Under the pieces are notes generated by a model. It was not told where the DNA came from. It saw only the letters and a list, made by a program, of their open reading frames with translations, and searched no databases. From NCBI GenBank assembly GCA_902572345.1, contig CACGEW010000002.1:1-64000 (forward strand): a stretch of DNA of 64,000 bases, read 5' to 3'. Below, piece by piece: positions 55,565-64,000 of this stretch. Each line of letters opens with the position of its first letter. The first letter of the stretch is position 1. A program made the position numbers and the translations under genes. This DNA is from an uncultured Pelagibacteraceae bacterium (GTDB taxonomy: Bacteria; Pseudomonadota; Alphaproteobacteria; Pelagibacterales; Pelagibacteraceae).

Positions 55565-57717
55565 TTTTTTATTGCTTTTTTTGGTTTAGTGCCTGGCATA
55601 CCCATCGTAGATCGTCCCTTTGGGTAAACTTTGCTTTTTAAATTATATTGAGAAATTTTTGGATTTAAAGTTATTTCAAGTTCACTTGCTTCCAACTTTC
55701 TCATTTCATCCCTCAATTTTGCGGCTTCCTCAAACTCCAAGTTAGATGCTGCTTCTTTCATCTTTCTATTTAATGCTTTTAGATGTTTTTTTAAGTTTCC
55801 ACCAATATTTGAGCCCTCACTTATTTTAACGTAATCTTTTTCATAAACAGACTCTAAAATGTCACTTATCTCTTTTTTTACTGACTCTGCGGTTATTCCG
55901 TTTTTTTTATTATACTCTAATTGCTTATTTCTTCTTCTGTCAGTTTCCTTTATTGCTTTATCAATACTTTTCGTAACTTTATCTGCATACAAAATTACTT
56001 TACCGTCTATGTTACGAGCAGCTCTTCCAATAGTTTGTATTAAGGAAGTTTCAGATCTTAAAAAACCTTCTTTATCTGCATCTAATATTGCTACTAAAGC
56101 GCACTCGGGTATATCTAGTCCCTCTCTCAATAAATTTATGCCAACAAGAATATCAAATACCCCCATTCTTAAATCTCTGATAATTTCAATTCTTTCTAAA
56201 GTATCTATATCGGAGTGCATGTATCTTACTTTAAGACCATTTTCGTGAAGGTATTCAGTAAGATCTTCTGCCATCTTTTTAGTAAGTGTCGTGGCAAGAA
56301 CTCTGTAACCTTTTTTTACAATCTCTTTTGCTACATGCATGAGATCATCTACCTGAGTTTTTGCTGGCCTTATTTCCACTGGTGGATCTATTAAACCTGT
56401 TGGTCTAATAATTTGGTCAATGTGTTTATTACTAGTTTGTTTGAGTTCCCATGGACCAGGAGTAGCAGACACGAATATAGTTTGTGTTCTCATTAAATCC
56501 CACTCTTCAAACTTTAAAGGTCTATTATCCATACAGGATGGCAGTCTAAATCCGTACTCAGCCAATGTGCTCTTTCTTGTACGGTCTCCTTTATACATTC
56601 CGTTTAACTGTGGGACAGTCACATGACTTTCATCCACAAATATTATTGCGTTATCTGGAAAATATTCAAAGAGAGTAGGTGGAGGTTCTCCAGCTTTTCT
56701 TCCAGACAAAAACCTCGAATAATTTTCGATACCAGCACAAGTTCCAGTCGCTTCGATCATTTCTAAATCAAATTTAGTTCTTTCCCTCAGGCGCTGCTCT
56801 TCCAAAAGTTTATTATTTTCTCTGTGTTTTTTTAAAGTTTCAGCTAATTCAGATTTTATTTGTCTTATAGCCTGATCGATAGTTGGTTTTGGAGTTATGT
56901 AGTGGCTGTTAGCGTAAATTTTTATAATGGAGTAATCATTTGTTTTATCACCAGTAAGTGGATCAAATTCCTCAATTTTTTCTAATTTATTTAAATTAAA
57001 GCTTATTCTCCAAGCTCTATCTTCCAAATGTGATGGAAAAATTTCTAAATTTTCTCCTCTTACCCTAAAAGTGCCTCTAAAAAAATTTTGATCATTTCTT
57101 TTGTACTGTAAGTTTATAAAAGCTCTGATTAAATCATCCCGTTCATACTCATAATTTTTTTTTAAAGTAATTGTCATTTTTGAGTACGCCTCTACTGAAC
57201 CTAAACCGTAAATACATGATACGCTTGCTACAATAATTACATCATCTCTTTCCAGTAAAGATCTAGTTGCTGAGTGCCTCATACGATCTATTTGTTCATT
57301 TATTGAAGCTTCTTTTTCTATGTAAGTATCTGATCTAGGCACGTATGCTTCTGGAGTGTAGTAATCATAATATGAAACAAAATATTCCACAGCATTGTCT
57401 GGGAAAAAACTTTTAAACTCACCGTATAATTGAGCGGCCAAGGTTTTATTAGGAGCTAGGATTAAGGCTGGCCTATTTGCTTTTTCAATAACTTTTGCCA
57501 TAGTAAAAGTCTTGCCAGAACCTGTAACTCCTAAAAGCACTTGCTCTTGTTTATTGTCTTTTAAATTTTTTAAAATTTGTTTAATAGCCTCTGGTTGGTC
57601 ACCGCTAGGTTGAAAATCGCTTTTGATTTTAAAGTTAATACCTCCCTCTAACTTCTTAATTTTTTTAGAGTTATTAACTTCCAGGTCAGCTAATTTTTCT
57701 TGATAAGTATTTTGCAT
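55546..57717 (-). CDS. uvrB: UvrABC system protein B
   Basis: UvrB verifies damage and recruits UvrC. The 723-residue helicase-like protein has Walker [13 protein letters not shown] near residue 64, the beta-hairpin [22 protein letters not shown] for motif II, and motif [11 protein letters not shown]. The C-terminal UVR coiled coil is [29 protein letters not shown] (noted by its ends). The basic tail ends [11 protein letters not shown]. It leads the uvrB-folM-folB-uvrC-pgsA run. Confidence 0.97.
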   Translation of the reverse strand: MQNTYQEKLADLEVNNSKKIKKLEGGINFKIKSDFQPSGDQPEAIKQILKNLKDNKQEQVLLGVTGSGKTFTMAKVIEKANRPALILAPNKTLAAQLYGEFKSFFPDNAVEYFVSYYDYYTPEAYVPRSDTYIEKEASINEQIDRMRHSATRSLLERDDVIIVASVSCIYGLGSVEAYSKMTITLKKNYEYERDDLIRAFINLQYKRNDQNFFRGTFRVRGENLEIFPSHLEDRAWRISFNLNKLEKIEEFDPLTGDKTNDYSIIKIYANSHYITPKPTIDQAIRQIKSELAETLKKHRENNKLLEEQRLRERTKFDLEMIEATGTCAGIENYSRFLSGRKAGEPPPTLFEYFPDNAIIFVDESHVTVPQLNGMYKGDRTRKSTLAEYGFRLPSCMDNRPLKFEEWDLMRTQTIFVSATPGPWELKQTSNKHIDQIIRPTGLIDPPVEIRPAKTQVDDLMHVAKEIVKKGYRVLATTLTKKMAEDLTEYLHENGLKVRYMHSDIDTLERIEIIRDLRMGVFDILVGINLLREGLDIPECALVAILDADKEGFLRSETSLIQTIGRAARNIDGKVILYADKVTKSIDKAIKETDRRRNKQLEYNKKNGITAESVKKEISDILESVYEKDYVKISEGSNIGGNLKKHLKALNRKMKEAASNLEFEEAAKLRDEMRKLEASELEITLNPKISQYNLKSKVYPKGRSTMGMPGTKPKKAIKKWKPKK

Positions 57718-57731
57718 TATATGTTAATAGT

Positions 57732-59886
<2,155 letters not shown>

Positions 59887-59898
59887 TATGTAAAGGTA

Positions 59899-59904
59899 TA
59901 TAAT
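59899..59904 (+). promoter_or_regulatory. TATAAT box just before the ELM1-family gene
   Basis: A perfect TATAAT lies 5 nt before the ATG at 59910, in a 23-nt divergent gap. If it is a -10 element, the transcript would start at about the start codon. No good -35 is visible at normal spacing, so use as a promoter is uncertain. Confidence 0.3.
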
Positions 59905-59909
59905 AACTA

Positions 59910-60863
59910 ATGTTAGAATTAAAAGCACTTCTTTTAACGCAAGGTATGCACGGCATGATAAGTCAAGCAGAGGGATTAGCTAAAGCTTTGGGCTTAAATT
60001 ATAAACACCAAAAAATAGAATTAAAATCTTTTTGGAGTCATATCCCACCGCGAATCAGTCCAATTTCAGAAAATTTGGTAAAGAATAAATTCGTATGCGA
60101 TTGTAAAGTAATTATATCTTGTGGAAGAAAAAGTGTAATACCATCAATAGCTTTAAAAAAAAGACTCGGAAGTGAAATTTTTAATATTCATATCCAAGAC
60201 CCAAAAATATCGTTCAAACATTTTGATCTTATTGTAAGCCCAGAACATGACAACCTAAAAGGTGAAAATATAATTAATACTACTGGAGCTATTCATTATT
60301 TAACTAAAAAAGAAATTATGGATAACTCACAATATTTAGCAATTGAAAAAGACAAGAGGAAAGAATTAGTAGCCTTTATAATTGGTGGACCGAATAAATA
60401 TTACAAATATTCTGAAAAACAAATTCATGAACTTTTTAATAAAGTGAAAACCTTATTCACTCCAGATAAATTCAAAATTATTGTCATTCCTTCTTATCGA
60501 ACACCTGAAAATATTTTAAAAATGGCCTTTAATACCTTCAACGATGATCATTATGTGGTAAAAACTATTGATAAAAAAGCTTATCTTTCTGCGTTAGCAA
60601 TTTCTAATTATATTGTTGTTACATGTGACTCAACGTCTATGATTTCAGAGGCAGCAATTACTGGCAAACCAGTTTACATCGCAATGATGACATCTTTTAA
60701 GCCTTCAGGAAGATTTAAAAAATTTTATTCACAATTGAGAGATTTAGGTATAACAAGAGAATTAGGAAATAGTGTTGAAAATTGGAGTTACAATAAATTA
60801 AGCGAAGTAACCAGAATAGCGCCAATTGTAAAAGCAAAAATGAAAAAAAATGGAATTATTTAA
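59910..60863 (+). CDS. ELM1-family (mitochondrial fission ELM1-like) protein
   Basis: The 317-residue protein shows the DUF1022/ELM1 layout: LTQGMHGMISQAEGLAKALG at the N-terminus, FWSHIPPRISP, VISCGRKSVIPSIALK, IHIQDPKI, FIIGGPNKYYKYSE and VTCDSTSMISEAAITGKPVYI. The fold is related to GT-B glycosyltransferases. The plant homologue acts in mitochondrial fission, but the bacterial role is not known. It overlaps the downstream oxygenase gene by 14 nt. Confidence 0.87.
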   Translation: MLELKALLLTQGMHGMISQAEGLAKALGLNYKHQKIELKSFWSHIPPRISPISENLVKNKFVCDCKVIISCGRKSVIPSIALKKRLGSEIFNIHIQDPKISFKHFDLIVSPEHDNLKGENIINTTGAIHYLTKKEIMDNSQYLAIEKDKRKELVAFIIGGPNKYYKYSEKQIHELFNKVKTLFTPDKFKIIVIPSYRTPENILKMAFNTFNDDHYVVKTIDKKAYLSALAISNYIVVTCDSTSMISEAAITGKPVYIAMMTSFKPSGRFKKFYSQLRDLGITRELGNSVENWSYNKLSEVTRIAPIVKAKMKKNGII

Positions 60864-61515
60864 ATCTTTAGAAAAAAAAACAAAATTATTTGACCATCCT
60901 TTTAAACATTTTGAAATTAATGAGCCGTTGACACAAAGTGCAATTGATGAAATTAGCAATGCTGAAATAGTTGATCCAAGGAAACAAAATTTGAAATATG
61001 ATGGAACGAGAGCTCTTGATGGAGGAGAAGGAGCTTTTAGAGCCGGAATTAAAGAAGGAGGAAAGGCAAAAAAATTTAGATGTTATATTTCTAAAGAAAA
61101 CTCGAGTAAATTTCCTTATCTAACAAAATTTATTGAAGAATTAAGATCACCTCAAGTTTATAAAAAGATAGGTTCATTAATTGGAAAAGATCTAAGTAAT
61201 TCTTATGTAAGATTAGAAGTAATTAGCGATCGAGAAGGTTTTTGGTTAAAACCTCATTGTGATATAAAAGAAAAATTAATGTCTTCGATTGTTTTTGTTA
61301 ATTTAAATAACGAGTCAGAAAATTTGGGTACAGATTTTTATGATGAAAAATTAAACAAAGTCAAAACTGTTCCTTACAAACATAATTACGGATACTTCTT
61401 TACAAGTGGCCCAAACACTTGGCATGGCATGGAGAAAAAAGAAATTAAAAAAGAAAGACGCTGTATTCAAATAAATTACGTTACTTTTGAAACTGATTGG
61501 AAAGTAAAAAGTTAA
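60850..61515 (+). CDS. 2-oxoglutarate/Fe(II) oxygenase-like protein
   Basis: The 221-residue protein has a cupin-type facial triad pattern: His and Asp in [15 protein letters not shown] near residues 135-140, and a second His in [19 protein letters not shown] near 195 with a downstream Arg for 2-oxoglutarate. This suggests a dioxygenase of the prolyl-hydroxylase superfamily. Substrate unknown. Coupling to the ELM1-like gene is by a 14-nt overlap, so the two may act on the same surface or polymer. Confidence 0.7.
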   Translation: MELFKSLEKKTKLFDHPFKHFEINEPLTQSAIDEISNAEIVDPRKQNLKYDGTRALDGGEGAFRAGIKEGGKAKKFRCYISKENSSKFPYLTKFIEELRSPQVYKKIGSLIGKDLSNSYVRLEVISDREGFWLKPHCDIKEKLMSSIVFVNLNNESENLGTDFYDEKLNKVKTVPYKHNYGYFFTSGPNTWHGMEKKEIKKERRCIQINYVTFETDWKVKS

Positions 61516-64000
61516 ATATCTTGTAAGGAAGTAACACTGATATTTCTCAATTTTAGAGATTTAATACCTTCTAAACAAACCTTGGCCGTTGACATATTTG
61601 TACAATACGGAACTTTATTGGCTAAAGTAGCTCTTCTCAAAGCTATAGCATCACTCAACTGAGCTTCGCTATTTCCACCTCCAGTATTAATGACCAAAGC
61701 TATTTTTTTTGCATTAAGAACATCGACAATATGTGGGGATCCCTGATTAACTTTATTTATCTTCTTACATTTAATTCCGTGTTGGTTTATATAATCAGCA
61801 GTTCCACCAGTCCCGCAAAGCTTAAAATTTAATTGTACTAATTGTTTAGCTAATTGCACCCCCTCTTTTTTATGAGTATTTTTTAAAGAGATAAATGCTA
61901 GGCCTTTTTTAGGAAGAGAATTTGATGCTGCGATTTGACTTTTAGCAAATGCCATCCCAAAATTTTTATCAAAACCCATCACTTCACCTGTAGATTTCAT
62001 TTCTGGCCCGAGCAAAAGATCACTATTTGGAAATTTATTAAATGGGAATACTGCTTCTTTGACTGCAAACATATCTTTCGTTTTACTTTTTAAGTTAAAT
62101 TTAGTTAATTTTTCTCCAGCCATAACTCTTGAGGCTATCTTAGCAAGTGGTAAATTTTTTGCTTTTGAAACAAATGGAACAGTTCTACTGGCTCTTGGAT
62201 TTACCTCGATCACATAAATTTTATCATTTTTAATTGCATATTGAACATTCATGAAACCTTTTACCTTAAGTGCTAGAGCTAATTTTTTTGTTTGATTTTC
62301 AATTTCTTTTATTAAAAAAGATTTAATTGATACTGGCGGTAGACTACAAGCAGAGTCACCTGAGTGGACTCCAGCTTCTTCTATATGCTGCATAATACCG
62401 GCTACGAAAACATTCTTTCCATCTGATATAGCGTCAACATCAACTTCCATTGCATTATCAATAAATTTATCAATTAAGATTGGATTTTTTTCTGCTACTT
62501 TAAATGCTTCTTTTACAAAGTTCTTAAGCTGGCTTTTTTCATGAACTATTTCCATAGCTCTCCCTCCTAACACATATGAAGGCCTTACCATTAATGGCAA
62601 TCCTATTTTATCAGCTATCTTAATTGCTTGAGGAAAAGTTTTTGCTATACCGCTTTCAGCTTGATTTAAATTTAACTTGTTTAAAAGATTTCTAAATCTG
62701 TCTCTATCTTCTGCAAGATCAATCGAAGTATACTGTGTACCTAAAATCGGAAGTTTGTTTTCGTGTAAAAATTTTGCAAGCTTTATAGGTGTTTGACCTC
62801 CAAATTGAGTAATTACTCCTTTTACATTACCTTTTGATTTCTCTTTTTTTATAATGTTAAAAACATATTCATCAATTAAGGGTTCAAAATACAATCTATC
62901 ACTTGTATCGTAATCTGTTGATACAGTTTCTGGATTACAATTAACCATAATTGTTTCAAATTTAGCCTCTTTGAGAGCAAAACTAGCTTGGCAACAGCAA
63001 TAATCAAACTCGATTCCTTGACCAATTCTATTTGGACCTCCACCCAATATAATAATTTTATTTTTACTAGAAGGGCCAGACTCACATTCTACATAAGATG
63101 AGAAATGTCTTTGATAGGTAGAATACATGTATGGAGTAAAAGATTTAAATTCCGCAGCACAAGTATCTACTTTTTTATAAACTGGTAAAACTTTTAACGC
63201 AGTTCTTTTTTTTCTAATTAATGACTCCGAGGTGTTAGTGAGTTCCGATAATTTTTTATCAGAAAATCCTATTGACTTTATATAATTGAATTCATTGAAA
63301 GTTTTTGGAAGACCTTTTTTCTTTATTTTGATTTCACTATCTATGATCTCTTTAATTTGACTTAAAAACCAAGGGTCTATTTTTGAAAGATTATGTATTT
63401 TATTTAAATTGATTTTTTTTCTAATAGCTTCTGCAACGAGTAAAATTTTATTAGGAATATTTTCTTTTAGCTTCTTTTCTATTTTTTCTTTGCTAAGATT
63501 AAATATTTGATCTAAACCTGAGAAATCTGTCTCCAAAGAAACCAAAGCTTTTTGTAAAGACTCTTTAAAGTTTCTGCCTATTGCCATAGCTTCACCCACA
63601 GACTTCATTGAAGTTCCTAAAACTGCGGCAGAAGTTGAGAATTTTTCAAAGGTAAATCTTGGAATTTTTGTCACTACATAATCTATTGTAGGCTCAAAGG
63701 AGGCAGGAGTTACTTTCGTAATTTCATTTTTTAACTCATCTAAAGTATATCCAACCGCTAGCTTTGCAGCTACTTTTGCTATTGGAAACCCAGTTGCTTT
63801 AGAAGCTAAAGCAGATGACCTTGAAACTCTAGGGTTCATCTCAATAATTACCATCCTTCCATTTTTAGGATTGATCGCAAATTGAACATTAGATCCACCT
63901 GTTTCTACTCCAATTTTTCTTAAGCAAGCTATAGAGGCATTTCTCATTATTTGGTACTCTTTGTCGGATAAAGTAAGTGCAGGTGCAATAGTAACGGAGT
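61512..64000 (-). CDS. carB: Carbamoyl-phosphate synthase large subunit (5' end outside window)
   Basis: CarB makes carbamoyl phosphate for pyrimidines and arginine. About 829 C-terminal residues are in the window and the frame remains open to the right edge. Visible are the end of the first ATP-grasp domain ([29 protein letters not shown]), the oligomerisation domain, and the second half starting [22 protein letters not shown]. The second grasp domain ([31 protein letters not shown]) and the allosteric MGS domain with TGGTADY follow. The 4-nt stop overlap is with the oxygenase gene. Confidence 0.97.
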   Translation of the reverse strand, partial: SVTIAPALTLSDKEYQIMRNASIACLRKIGVETGGSNVQFAINPKNGRMVIIEMNPRVSRSSALASKATGFPIAKVAAKLAVGYTLDELKNEITKVTPASFEPTIDYVVTKIPRFTFEKFSTSAAVLGTSMKSVGEAMAIGRNFKESLQKALVSLETDFSGLDQIFNLSKEKIEKKLKENIPNKILLVAEAIRKKINLNKIHNLSKIDPWFLSQIKEIIDSEIKIKKKGLPKTFNEFNYIKSIGFSDKKLSELTNTSESLIRKKRTALKVLPVYKKVDTCAAEFKSFTPYMYSTYQRHFSSYVECESGPSSKNKIIILGGGPNRIGQGIEFDYCCCQASFALKEAKFETIMVNCNPETVSTDYDTSDRLYFEPLIDEYVFNIIKKEKSKGNVKGVITQFGGQTPIKLAKFLHENKLPILGTQYTSIDLAEDRDRFRNLLNKLNLNQAESGIAKTFPQAIKIADKIGLPLMVRPSYVLGGRAMEIVHEKSQLKNFVKEAFKVAEKNPILIDKFIDNAMEVDVDAISDGKNVFVAGIMQHIEEAGVHSGDSACSLPPVSIKSFLIKEIENQTKKLALALKVKGFMNVQYAIKNDKIYVIEVNPRASRTVPFVSKAKNLPLAKIASRVMAGEKLTKFNLKSKTKDMFAVKEAVFPFNKFPNSDLLLGPEMKSTGEVMGFDKNFGMAFAKSQIAASNSLPKKGLAFISLKNTHKKEGVQLAKQLVQLNFKLCGTGGTADYINQHGIKCKKINKVNQGSPHIVDVLNAKKIALVINTGGGNSEAQLSDAIALRRATLANKVPYCTNMSTAKVCLEGIKSLKLRNISVTSLQDI

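Noticed and set aside
59887-59928. Longer trxB with a hydrophobic N-terminal extension
   Set aside because: The extension crosses the start of the divergent gene at 59910 and is not part of the thioredoxin reductase fold. The ATG at 59886 gives the normal N-terminus.

Overview
The window is very AT-rich and almost free of intergenic DNA. It carries the core gene set of a streamlined marine alphaproteobacterium, most likely of the SAR11 (Pelagibacterales) type. The evidence is the low GC and lysine/asparagine/isoleucine-rich proteins, an aa3 oxidase cluster, bc1 complex, CcrM methyltransferase, split F0 ATP synthase operon with a b/b' pair, DUF1289, an ELM1-family protein, and retinal synthesis genes (crtI, crtB, crtY, blh). 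The assignment is inferred from gene content and style, not from a search. I see no mobile element, CRISPR array, rRNA gene or phage gene. One tRNA gene is present.

Layout. 1-620 is an anomalous end: the C-terminal part of an LpxL acyltransferase on +, then a minus-strand ORF that joins an LpxL N-terminus to the C-terminus of a DUF2093-like protein. 613-5421 (-) is lipid A/LPS (lpxK, waaA, msbA) plus ubiA. 5475-9648 holds small housekeeping and redox genes and rsmE. 9700-15166 (+) is the cytochrome c oxidase cluster with its heme and copper assembly factors, including an otherwise easily missed 36-codon membrane ORF. 15163-17024 (+) is thrC and a peroxiredoxin. 17021-29503 (-) is one tightly packed run: dciA-like, dsbA-like, smc, atpI-B-E-F'-F, crtI-crtB-crtY-blh, ispH, thrB, rnhA. 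29498-36576 holds mutY, an FAD monooxygenase, ccrM, rnhB, a family 4-type uracil-DNA glycosylase, a TPR protein and ispE. tRNA-Gln and the CCA-adding enzyme follow. 37951-39703 (-) is greA, hemF, trmL. 39793-42354 (+) is petABC. 42331-48351 (-) is ychF, pth, rplY, prs, pgeF, a NDUFAF7-type methyltransferase and lgt. 48403-51030 holds ubiK and a MarR/OmpR/histidine-kinase operon. 51107-57717 is ilvE, then pgsA, uvrC, folB, a FolM-like reductase and uvrB. 57756-64000 is an aspartate aminotransferase, trxB, ELM1, a 2OG oxygenase and carB, which runs off the window.

Functionally the window is dominated by aerobic respiration and energy conservation: bc1 complex, aa3 oxidase and assembly factors, F0 of ATP synthase, ubiquinone genes. 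Light use appears through the carotenoid-to-retinal route that implies a rhodopsin elsewhere; neither the opsin nor crtE is here. Envelope lipid synthesis and DNA repair and replication (uvrB, uvrC, mutY, UDG, rnhA, rnhB, smc, dciA) make up the rest. Packing is extreme: convergent genes share stop codons and several divergent pairs have 25 nt or less between starts. The regulatory DNA that remains is short and often palindromic.

I did not find a clear new multi-gene system. The points most worth a second look are the fold-back junction at 1-620, the methylation-site inverted repeat upstream of ccrM, the apparently hinge-less SMC, the tiny ORF in the cox cluster, and the linkage of retinal synthesis to F0 genes.
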